In this document: piece by piece, positions 28,301-43,300 of the stretch
Position numbering within the stretch: position 1 is the stretch's first letter
How the letters are laid out: each line of letters starts with the position of its first letter
DNA from: Bugula neritina
Lineage: Eukaryota > Bryozoa > Gymnolaemata > Cheilostomatida > Bugulidae
DNA length: 64,000 nucleotides
NCBI GenBank assembly: GCA_964035545.1
Contig: OZ037765.1
Span: 1,645,001 to 1,709,000, forward strand
Direction of reading: 5' to 3'
Translations under genes and position numbers: made by a program
Notes under the pieces: generated by a model
The model's input: only the letters and a program-made list of their open reading frames with translations
The model's database searches: none
Told to the model about the DNA's origin: nothing

Positions 28301-31300
28301 TGGAAGTAGTTTAATATATTTGATAGCCGTAATAATAACCGATTACTATATTCACTACATATTTAGATGTAGTTGAAGTATAGCTGCAACATACCCAAAC
28401 TTGTTGAATATTCTAATCTGTCTGTGTTATTGAACTGTTACTATTGTGGCAATAGTCTCAGGTCATGTCTGGTTATTAGCAGGTTACATCAGTTACCAGA
28501 ATTATCCATAATCAACTCATCTTTTGAGAAGTCCACTAGAAAGTTTACTAACTTATGTGTTCAGCATCAGCATGTAATGAGGGCGTGCAATTACTAGAGT
28601 GTGCTTTTTGTAAGCAGTGGAAAAGCTTCATTTAAACAGGGAAAAATGCTGCATTGATTAAACACCTGGACTATATCACTTTACATTACTTTAAAAAAGA
28701 CATCAAATATTTGACCATAATGATTATGAACTAGTAGTAATAATCTTTAGAAAAACTTAATTGCAATAGTTTAAGAGTCAAATTTGCTGCAATTTTCCAA
28801 GTGTTTTGATTATTCTGGGGCATGCGATCACGTAATTCAAAGCAGTGTTGGGTAATTAATTATATTTTGTATTTAATATATAATGTGATATATATTATAT
28901 ATCATCTTCACTCTGTCCTGTTGCTATATATTATATATAATGTATTGTCATAAATATTATACATAATTATTTATATAATTTTGAGTCAGTTAGCAAGCGC
29001 TGTGAAGCATTATATATCATATATAAAAAATTAAACCCTCTTTGAAGTTATTTTTTTCATGTAAAATAACTGAAAGCATCAATACGTCAATATTTGATTT
29101 AATTGTTAAAAAATTATAGCATTTATAGTATTTTTACTATTAGTCAATAATATTTTTAATTGATTATTTAATTAAAATTACTATATTTTAGTGTGGGTGT
29201 TACTTTGAAGGTGGAAATATTGCTGGAGATGATGCATAATATTTATAACAACTGATAATAACCCCTGTAACAGTCATAAGTCATAACACCTGATCCAACC
29301 TGTAGGAAAACTCCAAGTAATAAGAAACAAATAATGCAGTAAAATAAACTGTATTGATTTTAGTTTCAAAGCCAACTTATAATTTGTTGGATTCCCATTC
29401 TATTTTCTGAAGAATGGTTTTGGCTAACGACTCAGGTGCTACATCACTATGTTTGGGGAAGTGTTAGTAACTGTAACTAACATTATCAGTATAACTATAA
29501 TTTATAGGGCATACAGATAATTAATGGACAAACATCCACATTTCCAAGTTGTTATCACAATATATGGTGCTGTAAATACCCTTCAGTGTACACAAGTAAA
29601 AATTTACCCATCAATACTAATGAAGTGTGGTGGAAGGGAAGCATAACTACAAACAGACAAAAATCTCTGCACGCTTGTCATACCTGAAGTTGACATTGTT
29701 TTTGTATATTTTGTAAATATATTTTGTTTAAGGTCTTTAGATTAGGAACTAAAGTACTGCTAATTCTCTAAATTGACATTTTAATATCAAATATTATTTT
29801 TAAATTATATGGTGAAGTCAATTGCGATATTTAAGAAAATTTCATAGAATATTCCATATACGCTGTACTTTATATTTTCTTGAAAAAGCCAAAATCAAGA
29901 TTCTGCGCTTTACAGCCTCTTTTACATCATGTCAAGGTTAGGCGCACTTACTGTGTTGAGCTAATAAAATGTTTATAGCACCTGAAGGTATGCCCAGTTG
30001 GTTTTGACGATTGTTTAGGCATGTCTTAAGTTCACTGCAGATTGAACTGGCAGGATTATGAGCTTTTCCAAGAATGTAAGCTGAGGCTGTCTGTTGTTTA
30101 AACAATTTGGTTTTGTTGTTCCTTAATTACATTACAAGCAACTCAACTTACTGTCTTTTATATCCAGGAAATATCCAGGAACTTTGTTGAATTTATACAG
30201 TTAAATAGTAATAACAGTAACAGCAGTAATAGCAGTATCAATAGTTATGGTTATACTCACAATTATAGCTATATAGATATATAGATATAAAAATTGTTAT
30301 AGCAATAAAATTTGAATTTGTACAGTAGGCTATGTTTAATGTTATTTAGCAACCAATATATATTTAATTTTTGGACTATTATAGTTTTGCGTTGGTTTAA
30401 TAAATTGCCTTTATAGTAGAAAAAACATCTTTTAGACATATTTGTGTGAAAAATGATTTAATTCAATTAATTTAATTGTACATCCATAAAGGATCAATGC
30501 TCATTTAAATTTAATCAAAGATTGAATTAATTTTTTCTCCAATTCGCAAAATTTAAAATCTTGAATTTTAATTTTAACAGTTTTGACAATTTACGACTGC
30601 TTGCTAATAGGAGTTGTCTCATGATAGCTGGCGAGTTTGCAGGCTGACCTTGAACTCTGTGTTTTAGCTGCTGCACCTGAAGAGCAACAAGTATCTCACA
30701 GTGAACAAGAGACTGCCAGCTCAGTTAGAGAAGAATGCTATGAAAGTAACTCTGGACATGGCGGGAGATGAGGGCTCCTGGTTCTACATCCTCCCCTTCT
30801 ACAAGCTCAGAGTGACTGGTGACAAGGTGGGTCAGAACTTAGTCTATGCTTTATAGTGATACTAGGGCTAGGGCCATTTACATATGAATGTAATTTATTA
30901 GAATTACATGAAAATTTGTCCATTATAAATACAGTTATTATTACAGTTAAAAATGAGTGTAATTTATTACATTTACATAATAATTTACTCAATTACAATT
31001 ACAATTTTATTTATCAATTACAAACTACATTCAATTACCTTAAAAAGATTAAATTATTACAACCAATACAAATTACAACTACATCAAACCTAAGTGCCTT
31101 TTATCAGATACTTCATATAACAGACTGGAAATTTTAAAACCATTTAACTGTATGTTCCAAAATACAGAATATATAAGTGACAGCCTTTGTGGTACTTGAA
31201 TTAAAACTTTGTAAGGAGTTACATGCCCTTGGCTGTGACTGCAGGTGGTGGTAGGTGACAAAGTGACCTTAAACCCTGTGAATGCGGGCCAACCTCTGCA

Positions 31301-34300
31301 CGCTAGTAACTATGAGTTGGTGGACAACCCGGGATGTAAGGAGGTGAATGCTGTCAACTGTAACACCAGTTGGAAGATTGTTCTCTTCATGGACTACAAG
31401 GTAGGGCTGTGTAGGGGGAATACTCTGTATGTACAATATGAATCGGACTAACCTATCAACTGAGGCTGTAATGTGACCAGCTTTATAGTTGACATGGATT
31501 CTAGTAAACAAGTTCTTGCAGATGCTATGAAATCATTTAGAAAGGGCAAAAATCGTTTGAAACTTTTATATGCGAAAAAGATTTAATTTTAGATAGTCAT
31601 TTACACTGTTTTTACAACATAAGAACTGCTAAAAGTAGCCCAGTATATTTCCTTTACAATTCTAAGCTGAATTTTTAAATTGGTAAAGCATCAAATGAAA
31701 GGTGGAAATGGACTTATATTTTTTTTCTTAAAATATTGATTTCTCAACATATGATAGACAGAGCTTGAGTGTGGCAGGCGTGAGCAATTGAGAACATATT
31801 TTATTCATAAGATGTCGTATTGAGTCAAGTAGTGTAACCATTCTGTAGGTAAATACATTTATGATCTTTCTAGTCTCCTAACTGAATAATATAATACCCA
31901 GTCTACTACGCGTGACTCTTGCAGACGTTCACTCCGTCTACAAGCATGACATGGTCTTGAATCACTGCACAGTTCATTGCTCTTGACTATCCATTGCGGA
32001 GAAATCTTTGTCTTACCCCACTAGTGACTGGTCATTTAAAGTTGCATTAAAATAAACCACCAACACGTGATCAACAGGAGTTGATTAGAGCAGCCGTAGC
32101 CATGTAGCCATTCAATCGAGACTGGCGCCTGTGACAGCTGCAGTAATTAATTGGCTGGCTGGGAGTTCCCCGATTATGTAACTTCCTTTGTAAAGACAGC
32201 AGATATCAATAATGGTGGACATGACCGCAATTCCTGCTTCAAAGCTTGATTTGAACCGAAGTTGTTTAAAACCTAAATTGGCATCGGTGTTTGGAATTAG
32301 GAGTTTTCCTTTCATTATCACAAAATCTTGATATTCTGCAGCAAAAGCTTATTTCTGATAAATTCAGAACATAGCTGATCTAGTTCCAATAATAGCCTGT
32401 ACTTTTAATCATTATAAGTCATAATTGCTATTAGGCTGAAATGTTGTTTATAGTAAAAGATAAAAACTACCTGCAGAAGAAATTCTATTTATATTTAATT
32501 TATGATATTTGTAGCGGTTTGAGCTAATCAGGTAGAGGACAACTCCAAGTTTTTGTTTCATTTTCTTTTAAATTTTTGATTGAATACAGTCCATGAGTAT
32601 TTTTTACCTACCCTATTTTATTGTTTAGTTTTACTTATGAAAACCCGTTGGTTTGTTTATTTGTACTAAGTTGAACTAACAATTTTTGTTTTACCAGTCA
32701 GTTTTGGTCAAAAACCTAAATAGTTGTTTGTCTACTAGCAATTTGTAGCAATGTTTGAAACTTAGCCTAAGTATTTCATTATTCAGGAAAATCAGGATGA
32801 TATCCTGAAAGGTGGGGACGTGGTGCGCCTGTTTCATGCAGAACAGGAGAAGTTCCTAACATGTGAGGAGTACAGGAAGAAGCAGTATTTGTTTCTCAGG
32901 ACCACAGGCCGGTCTTCTGCAACTTCTGCAACCAGTAGCCATGCATTGTGGGAAGTCGAGGTTTGTTGTTTCCTGTGCCGTCATTGGACCAGTTGTGTTG
33001 TTACTTCATAAGTGTGTTGCTATAATACTGTATATTGTATTACAGTATTATTGTATATTGTATTACAGTATTATTGTATATTGTATTACAGTATTATTGT
33101 ATATTGTATTACAGTATTATTGTATATTGTATTACAGTAATATTGTATATTGTATTACAGTAATATTGTATATTGTATTACAGTAATATTGTATATTGTA
33201 TTACAGTATTATTGTAATACTGAAAGGCTACATTTGAATATTGCAGAATGAGCTTTGATTTAAGCAAATGTATGCTTTCAGCTGGTAAATCTATACATTT
33301 TTTCAACCTCTTAGTTTTTATTTTTAGTTTGAAAACGTTTATTTAGGTTTATCTTCTCTTTAGATGTGTTGAAACACCAAAATAAATTATTTTATATCCT
33401 TGTTCTACGATGCTAGCTTAAAACCTTTATTAAAGTTTAGTCAACCACATAGAGTTGTACAATAAAGTTAGTAAATTTGGAGCCAAAAATGCCATCGTTT
33501 TAGCTAGTGCAAACTTTTTGAAATTGGAAAATCATAGATTATCAGATTTATGTAGCATTGAATTCATCAAGGACTAATTAGGATCTAGTATTCTTCATTT
33601 TAAGTCTAGAAACTTGATTTGCTTTTATTGAAATATATTTGGAACATCAAAAAGTATATTTGTAGTTATTATTTCTATCCCAGGAGTTGTCTTCTACTAT
33701 GTATTTTACCTTCTGTAGGTAGTTCAACATGACCCTTGTAGACAAGGCTCCGCCCACTGGAATAGTCTTCTCAGGTTTAAGCATTTGGCAACTGGCCAAT
33801 ACTTAGCAGCAGAGATTGACAATGACACTAGACCAGATTCTATGAGGGACAAACTGCGGGGCCCTGCTAATACCCCCGTCTACACACTTGTGCCAGTAAA
33901 TTTCTCATAGTCTTACTTAGTCTAGTAAAAATTCTTGCATGGTTTTATATTTTTAACAAAGTTGTTATGTTATAAACTATAGAGGTATAGTTATTATAAC
34001 ATGCAGTTCACTTTATCTAACATGTTAGTTAATTTTGTTGCAAAACTATTGATGCTTTTAAATGTTTTATTGGAAAAATAATTCGTAGGTGACTTTATTG
34101 GCAGGTTCCACATGGCCATGACATAGCCTCAATATTTGAGTTAGACCCGACTACGATGACTCGGGGCGATAGTCTGGTGCCCCGATCTTCCTACGTGAGA
34201 CTCCGTCACCTCTGCACCAACACTTGGGTTCATTCCACGTCCTTAGCCATAGACGTTGATGACGAGAAGCCAATCATGAATAAGGTAGCTGTTTGCTACT

Positions 34301-37300
34301 TGTTTACATGTATATATCTGTTTGTTTACCTGTTTACTTGTTTTCCTGTTTATCACGCTGAGCGCTTGATTACCAGAAATAAGTCTTTGTTATTTCATGG
34401 TGACTTGGAATGTAATTTTGCTCATATTCAAGTCAAACTGAAAAATTGCTTGCACCAGCTATTTGAAAGGTCGTTTCTAACACTTGGAATTTTTCGTTTC
34501 CTCGAAAAGCTTGAAATTTCTACTCAAAGTTTAGTGCGAAAGTAATAAACATTCTACAATATAAGTGAGATGAATTTATTGAGCTCTATCCTACATTGTA
34601 GACTGTATTTGTGTGATTCACACACTATTATGTTATATACATATAAATTCAATAAATTGTCAATAGGTATTCGTGTTCATCCTCAGAAAACCCCTAAGTA
34701 TCGGAACATGATTTTGTGAGATGTCGACAGGTTGCCAAAATATAAGTTCTTACTTTGCTTAGTGCTTTCCTGTCAGCCATAACTCTTTCTATACGACATC
34801 AACTGTTGCACAGGTCGGCTGCGCTTCTATCAAGGAAGACAAGGAGGCATTTGCTATTGTCCCCGTCTCTCCACAGGAAGTGAGAGATCTAGACTTTGCT
34901 AACGACGCCAGCAAGAAACTCGGGGATATCGCCGGCAAATTAGAGCAAGGCTCTATTTCTCCGAATGAAAAGAGGTTAGTTTGGTTGAACAGAATAAGTC
35001 GCTGTGTCTTTCTGAATGTCCCGGGAATTGTTTAATAGAAGTTGACATGACAAGAAAGCATCAACTATAAAGATATGTTCCTAATCAACTCCCGCGTCTC
35101 TTTTTAAGAGGATTTTTGCCCCTCGTTTTCAACCTGCTGTACCAGAGACCCCCTCTCTCCAGTAAAGCAGCTCTTAACAAATTGTTGTTTGTTTTGTTGT
35201 TATCAGACCCTACCCAGGTGCTGCCACAAGATTTGAAAGGTCAGCAGCATGAATTTGGACCGTTTTTGTGTTTTTCAATGAAGCTTCCAACCATGCTTGT
35301 TAACATAAGAGAACTGTGGTGTCTATTTTGATGTGTGTGAGAAATGCATGAAACTAAAATCCTTGTTTGCGAGATAAGTTGTTGAACTATACATGTATTT
35401 GAGTGAACTGCAGCTTTACATCTTTACGTGTGCTGCCATCTGCTCAGTGTTTCTCATGAGAAGCACTGAGCAGATTGAACATGTTGCTTTCTCATAAATA
35501 ACCTAAAATTAAAAGGTTTAACTAGCGTGGCACACATGCTTTTATAAAATGTATAAAAAAATACATTGTACGTTTTTTTTCTTATTTCCTGGTGCAATGC
35601 ATGTTGTTTTATCAGATAAAACGAACAAATTTTGTCCATTTTGTCTCTAGAATTTGCACTTGTTTGCTGGAACCAGTCTCCTGGAACTATATTATTATTA
35701 TACACAAATCATAGTTGATTTTATCTCTCTGACACCATTATTTTATACACTCTAGTTTTGCTCAATTTACACGGTACAGTACTCTTGCCACTATAGTGTA
35801 TTATTGTGCCTCTATATGTTACTATTATTTGGTTCTTCTACTAACACCTGCCTGTCATAATATAACGTCTCGTTGTGAATAAACTCTAACTAATACTCTG
35901 CACTCAAGTTCTGCTCTATTCTTACTCAGTAGCTGCTGTGCTCTTTTATATTTGACAGCAATTTGAAGAGGTAGGTGCAGTAATGGAGAATGGGAGATAG
36001 GCCTGTGTTCTAAATTAGAAATGCAGCAAAAGAAGTTAGGTTCTCTTGAAACGTGAAACCAAAATTTAATAAAAAAAAGAACTTGGGTTATTAAAATTTC
36101 TCCGCTATTGCACCTACATGACTTTTACTCAAGTTTATTCCCCTCTTGTTTGCTTGATGATGAGTTACGAGTATGAATGTGAGGTGAGGTAAGCTGAGTG
36201 ATTGAAGATCAGCGAGTCAGTGTCAGTGAGTAAATGTGTAAGATGCACTGAATCAACTTAATTTGAAGATGTTTAATCATCTGCAAAGGAAACAGTATTC
36301 TAACTGAGTGCACCATTCGATGTCAAATTATATAGTTTTTTAGACATGTTTGTCTACCTAGATTGTAACATCAATATTTACAGTAAACAAAATAATATCT
36401 TGGTTAAAGCCTGTTGATTTGCTAGCTTTTCAACAGCATAACAAATGTTTTCACAGTTTTAGTATATTTTATATTGAATTAATTTCTTTTGGCTTGGTGT
36501 GTCTGTGTGTGTGAAAGAAAAACACAACGGACAGCTCATAAAAACTGTCAAAAGTGTACAACTCCAATATTATACATGCCCTCCCAATGTTTTAGAATTT
36601 AGAGTTTTTAACTCTACCAGTCCTAATTGCTGTAATAGTTGAGTTTCAGCTGCTGGGCATAAGTAGACAACTTCTTATTCTTTCGCACACAGGCTAATTA
36701 TGATTAGTATATTTGTTGTAGTATTATTATTTGCTATTAGTTCAGCCCATAGTAAAAAATCTGTCAGTTCTGTAAACTCCAGTGCAGTTATTAACCAGCC
36801 TTCAAGTATAAAATATTTATAATTTCATCTGTGTGTTTATAAGCTAACCCAGTTGCAGTGATTATTCTGTGACCTATATACAAACTGTAATCTTACTGTT
36901 GTAAAGATACATTGTGAGGTGTGCTGCATGTTTGAATGCATTACGTACATCCTAACCAATTGTTAACTACCTTTCCATGATGAAATTTTAATGTAGGCAT
37001 TTTCTTCTCCCACTGAGCAAAGTTCTGCTCTAAAGATAGCAATGTAATTGGGAGTTTTTCTATCTTTGTATATGTGCAATATTCTGGAGTAGATAACTCC
37101 CATTCAACATGCTAGCTTGATGTGAAAAGGTTTATCAAATTTAGTGTTATTTTTTACAAGAGTTTACTCATAACTTTATATTACTCATGTCATATATTAC
37201 TTATAGCCATATATTACTCATAGTCATATATTAAACTCATAGTCATATATTACTCCTAGTCATATATTAAACTCATAGTCATATATTACTCCTAGTCATA

Positions 37301-40300
37301 TATTAAACTCACAATTATGTAATTCCCTGCGCAGGTTTGTTACACAACTACTAAAGAAGATTATATTCTTTGTTGGAGATGACCAGTACAATGGGGAGGG
37401 TAAGCACGGCGACCCTCTGGAAATGGACTTTGTTATTAAGGATCGGGAGAGGCAGAAACTTCTCAGAGAGCAGCATATCCTCAAACAGGTTGTTTATTTA
37501 TAACCTCAAACCAAAAAAGCGCTTTTAAGTTTATGAATTATTATTTAGTAGCAAATTTTTCAAATTTTTTTTGTAAAGTTCCTTAACTTGTGTCTTTAAA
37601 CAAAAATTCAAAGTTTTGTTCAATCTTTACCTTGTACATGTTTAGGTAAATTTCCCATAACATGTTTATTGAGTTTGATGGCATCTATTATTTTAACTTG
37701 ACTTTTGTGTTGATTGACTGAAAATGAACCTTTTCACTGCAAATAAATATTTATTTAAATATTTAATTTCATTTAAACCTTTTGACTGCAAATTTACTCA
37801 GCTTGCCATAATTATGAGTTCTGGACTTGAATTCCTTTCTCTGCATTTTTATTTTTCTCACTAATGAATGACAATTTAATTACATCATACATAATAATAC
37901 CTATTCATGTTACCTATGAATACAACGAGTATCTGTGTCCATAGATATTCAAGATACTACAAGCACCGTTCCAGGACCATGGTGAGGGTTCCATGTTGAG
38001 TATGGAGGATCTGGCAGACCAGAGACACCGACCCTTTAGACACATCTGCCAACTCTGTTACAGAGTGCTCAAGCTATCCCAGGTAACCATGGTAACCTTG
38101 GAAAACAAATCAACTGTGTTTGAAAAAAAAATCTTTTATGAAAGACTTCAGTTTATGCATTTTTATCATTCAAATTATTTTTATTTTTTAAATATTTTTT
38201 TTAGTTTTACTATTTTAGTATTTTTATAAATGTGTGTTATGAGTTGTAAAGTGCTGCTCTATAGGCCTTAGTGAGACATCATTTACAAAAAGTAGTCCAA
38301 GCGAGTGATCACAACATACTTGCTCACTACCTCGGCTGCGTGAAGAGTATTTTTAGTTGATCAGTTGGTTTGTGACGTCAGGTATTCCAAACTCAATTAA
38401 CCTACTAGTTCAGCTAGGCAAGAATAGTTCACATTCTGGCTGTATACAAGTCAACAAATAGTGTGTATAAGACTAATTAAAATGAAATGCTAGTAGTTTA
38501 TTGCTTGATAACAAAATTGGAATAAGTTATCTATAGGTTTTATAATTAGCTTGTGGAATAGTCCTTTCAGAAGTGGTTGCTGATTGGCTGATTTAATGAT
38601 GTCGTCTGTAACTCAGGAGACAGCGTGGGTGGCTGCCAACAAACACAGTGTCTGCCAACACTGATAAATTTACTGTATATATCGTAAGGCTTTGGTTGTG
38701 TCATCAAAATTTCAGATTTTCAGAGTATTATTGAAATCATCTGGTCACCATTTCGGCTCATTTTTCTTTTCAGTAGTTTAATTAGAGTTTGTATTTTATA
38801 TTTTTATTCAACTGCTTTTTACTAGTGAATTTTTTACACATGTTACTCGTTTATTAACAAATCTCTTTCCATGTCTAAATAAATGTGTTCTTATGGTCAT
38901 TGTATTTAGACATCTTCACCATTACATTATATTTTGCAACTAGATTATGCTATTCATAACCGTGTTACGCTAGATATCGAATAATAAATATGTTGGACAA
39001 CATAATGCACTATATTTGATATATTTTATTATTCGTAATAAATCATACTGTATTAAATTATATGTATTATATTTCACTATAATTATTATATTATATCTTA
39101 TATATGCTATATTTTATTATATTGTATAATAATATATTGTTTGTAATGTTAGGTTGGATACCGGAAAAACCAAGAGACAATAGCCAAGTGGTTTCCATTC
39201 ATGCAGAAGCAGATCGGTTACGACGTTCTGGCAGAAGACACCATCACGGCGCTACTCCATGATAACAGGAAGTTGCTGGAGAAACACATCACAGCTTCGG
39301 AAATTGAAACCTTTGTAAATCTGGTCAGGAAAAACAGAGAATGCCGGTGAGATGAAAATTTTATCACAATTTCACAATATTTTTTGTATTTCAATAATAC
39401 ACAGTTACTGCTGTCATGTTACCTCACAGAGGTGGGGTTACTTTACTCTACCATAATTTCGTATTGTAATCATACACAGTGGTCCACATTACTTCTAGAG
39501 AAATACTTTAGAGATAATCTATTTCTGTAATACTTCTGTAATCTACGACAATGTCTAGGAATGCTCTATGATCTCTAAAGTGTTTCTATAATCTACAGCG
39601 CTGTCTAGGAATAATTTGTCTATAAAGTATTTCTACTATCTATGATACTGTCTAGAAATTCTCTACAATCTACTGAAATACAGCACTTCATGTGACACAG
39701 TAGAACTATTCTATCACATATTCTCTAATTCTGCAGATTCCTGGAGTACCTCTCGGATCTGTGTGTCTCCAACAACCAGGCTATTCCCATCACCCAGGAG
39801 CTGATCTGTAAATCTGTGCTCAGTGACAAGAATGCAGACATTCTCATAGTAACCAGGTGAGTGCCAACTCTCTCTTTCCTTCTCTCTGTTTCCATAGTAA
39901 CCGCTCTCTCTCTTTCCTTCTCTCTGTTTCCATAGTAACCACTCTCTCTATCCTTCTGTCTGTTTCTATAGTAACCACTCTCTCTTTCCTTCTCTCTGTT
40001 TCCATAGTAACCACTCTCTCTCTATCCTTCTCTCTGTTTCCATAGTAACCACTCTCTCTCTCTCTATCCTTCTGTCTGTCTCCATAGTAACCACTCTCTC
40101 TCTCCTTCTCTCTGTTTCCATACTAACCACTCTCTCTCTATCCTTCTGTCTGTTTCCATAGTAACCACTCTCTCTCTCTATCCTTCTGTCTGTTTCCATA
40201 GTAACCACTCTCTCTCTCTATCCTTCTGTCTGTTTCCATAGTAACCACTCTCTCTCTCTATCCTCCTGTCTGTTTCCATAGTAACCACTCTCTCTCTATC

Positions 40301-43300
40301 CTTCTCTCTGTTTCCATAGTAACCACTCTCTCTATCCTTCTCTCTGTTTCCATAGTAACCACTCTCTCTCTCCTTCTGTCTGTTTCCATAGTAACCACTC
40401 TCTCTCTCTATCCTTCTGTCTGTCTCCATAGTAACCACTCTCTCTCTTTCCTTCTGTCTGTTTCCATAGTAACCGCTCTCTCTCTCCTTCTGTCTATTTC
40501 CATAGTAACCAAGTGAGCGCCGACTCTATTCCTTCTGTCTGTTTTCATAGTAACCACTCTCTCTATCCTTCTGTCTGTTTCTATAGTAACCTAGTAGAGC
40601 GCCAATGGCAAGTAACCTGTATAGTAACTCTGTGTGAGATGCTAAAAGATGATTCTGGAAGTGTCAAGATAGCTTCTCTCAGGAGTTGCCCTCTATTGAC
40701 TTATTTATGTATATTACAATTCTGTAACGTTATGCAGATTGATTGTACTTGTATGTTAGCAGCAATATAGTAACGCAGTAATGTAGCACTGCATTACCAC
40801 TGTACTGCAGTAATACAATGATGCAGTGATATAGTAATTTATGTAATGGAATAATGCAGTAATGCAGTAATGCAGTAATGTAATGGTGCATCACTGCATT
40901 ATTGTAATAATATAGTAATGTATTAATGCAGTAATGTAGTAATTTAGTAATGCAGTAATGTAGTAAGGTAATAATGTAAGTTGGTTACTGTAGACTAGTA
41001 AAGACAGAGGTTGAGGTGGAGATGGAGATAGAAGGGGTGGAGGAAGGAGAACCCCCTCGCATGGTGTTGACGACTGAAGAAGAGGAAGAAGTTGTCCTCT
41101 TCTGGCAGTGTGAGGAGAGAAGTAAACCAATCAGAGACTTGGCTATCGGCTACCAGGAGGGCCACCAGCAGGACAAGTCCATTCTAGATTACTACAGGTT
41201 AGTTTATAGATTACTACAGGTTAGTTTATAGATTACTATAGGTTAGTTTATAGATTACTACAGGTTAGTTTATATATTACTATAGGTTAGTTTATAGATG
41301 ATTGAATATACTATGGTCCCTATACATGTATTCATATGTACATACAGGTACCAGCTTGACCTCTTCTCTCACATGTGTCTGGACAGACAATACCTGGCCA
41401 TCAACTCTCTCTCCTCCCAGCTCAGTATTGACCTCATACTAAGGTGTATGTCTGACGATGTCCTACCCTGGGATCTGAGGGCAGCCTTCTGCAGGTACGG
41501 GTGGGCTCCTGGGCTCTTCTTGAACTATGTTGAAATTGTTAACTGTGTTGGCCTCTCCTGTTATTATAGAGCAGAGTGTTTCTGTTATCTTAATTTAATT
41601 TGTTTAAATTTAAGAAAATTCATTCAAGTAGTTACAAGAATTGCAATAGCATCGTTTCTTCGCTGACCTTTATTGAGAGAGCCCCAGGTGAATTGTTTTT
41701 TCCTTGTTGTTTTTAAGTAACTTATTGTGCATGAAGTTATAGGTCTATCATATGTAAAATAATTCTTTCACAGTATGCTACATCTATACTCTTGCTAAAC
41801 ATATATATACTATCCTCATAAATTATATGTTATACCCACAGATACTATACTATACCCATGTGCATATAATATAATGTATACTAACAAGTTGCATAAAACA
41901 GATGCTTTTGGTTGTCAAATATTGGATTTTAACGTATAATTCCTGTGTCTAGGTTGATGCTGCACATGCACGTAGACAGAGATCCTCAAGAGAATGTAAC
42001 TCCAGTCAAGTACGCGAGGTTGTGGAGTGAGATACCCTCCCACATCTCTATAAAGGAGTAAGTCTTTAGCTCGGCAACTATTATTTTCAATTCTTTGTGA
42101 TTACAAATTTTGATATATCTACTGTTGGTTTTGTTTCTATTTCATCGTCTTCAATGTTTGACTTTAGGTTCCGCGGCCTAGGGTAGGATAGTCGTACTCT
42201 GTTTTGTGCTAGTCGTTGCTATTTTGGCACCAGAGTTCTGTTTATTATTTTGTTTTTGTGGTATGTGATGTTTTAGCATTGTGCCTGTATTTTGACCAGG
42301 ATTGTGCTAAGTTTTATATTGTGACACTACATTACACAGCTGTTCACTTTTAGGTCAGATAACTGTTCTACTAGTAGGATTTTAAGTCAAATATTTGTTA
42401 AACAAAACCGAAATAATATCTCTCATTGGCTAGTATAGTTTTTCATTCATTTTTCTTCAAAATTTATATTTATTAGTTTAAGGAAAATTACATAGCGTCG
42501 ATTTTATTTATTTTACTTAATCACCCACTCACTCACTCACTCACTCACTCACTCACTCACTCACTCACTCACTCACTCACTCACTCACTCACTCACTCAC
42601 TCACTCCTTCACTCTTTCACTCTTTCACTCTTTCACTCAATTAAAATATATTTTTCTAATCTTTCTGTTATCCGTTGTATTACTCAACCATCTACATAAC
42701 TGTTGATCATTTTACAATTTACACCTTTACCTTCTTTGCATTGTATTTAGTCTATAATTAGTAGGCATTTGCAATGTTGCATGTCAATATGAGTTGAATA
42801 GTTTATTTGTCAATTGATCACTGACTCAGAATGCTGCTGGTTCGCCGGTCATCAGTTATCTGACTGACACCTTTGTAACTGTTTAGGAAAATCTTGTTGT
42901 ATCACCAGCCAACTCACAAAATGTGAAATACTCAACATTTCAAACTACTTTTTTGCCCTCTCCTGGTGACAAGCACATTTTCCTACAATTGAGTTTGTAT
43001 ATCAAACTGCTGCTATTTGCTGGTTATTTCACAGTGCCAAGCAGAAAGAGCAACTTGTAGGAGTATGCTGAGTCAAAGTTGTGGCATGTGTTAGTTTATA
43101 ATGTGGGTCAGCTATAACTGACATATACTGACATGCTCTGAACTGCATGACATGTCTTGACATTACACTGACACATGGTGACACTTGCTGATGGCATGAT
43201 GACGCATAGTAGCACTTGCTAACACATGCTGACATTTGACGACACTTGCTGACATATGGTGGCATTTGCTGATGACATCATCCTGACACTTAGTGACACT

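Noticed and set aside
34285-34545. Continuation of the exon 9 frame to a 129-codon ORF
   Set aside because: The sequence after the donor at 34285 turns hydrophobic and unlike any IP3R, while the spliced path to exon 10 restores the conserved protein.
39857-40438. Long ORFs on both strands and a CRISPR-like look of regularly spaced repeats
   Set aside because: Repeat units are contiguous and variable without unique spacers, in a eukaryotic intron; this is a minisatellite, and the ORFs are its by-products.
42524-42640. (ACTC)n array as a possible functional element
   Set aside because: It is an ordinary microsatellite away from splice borders, so I list it only as a repeat.
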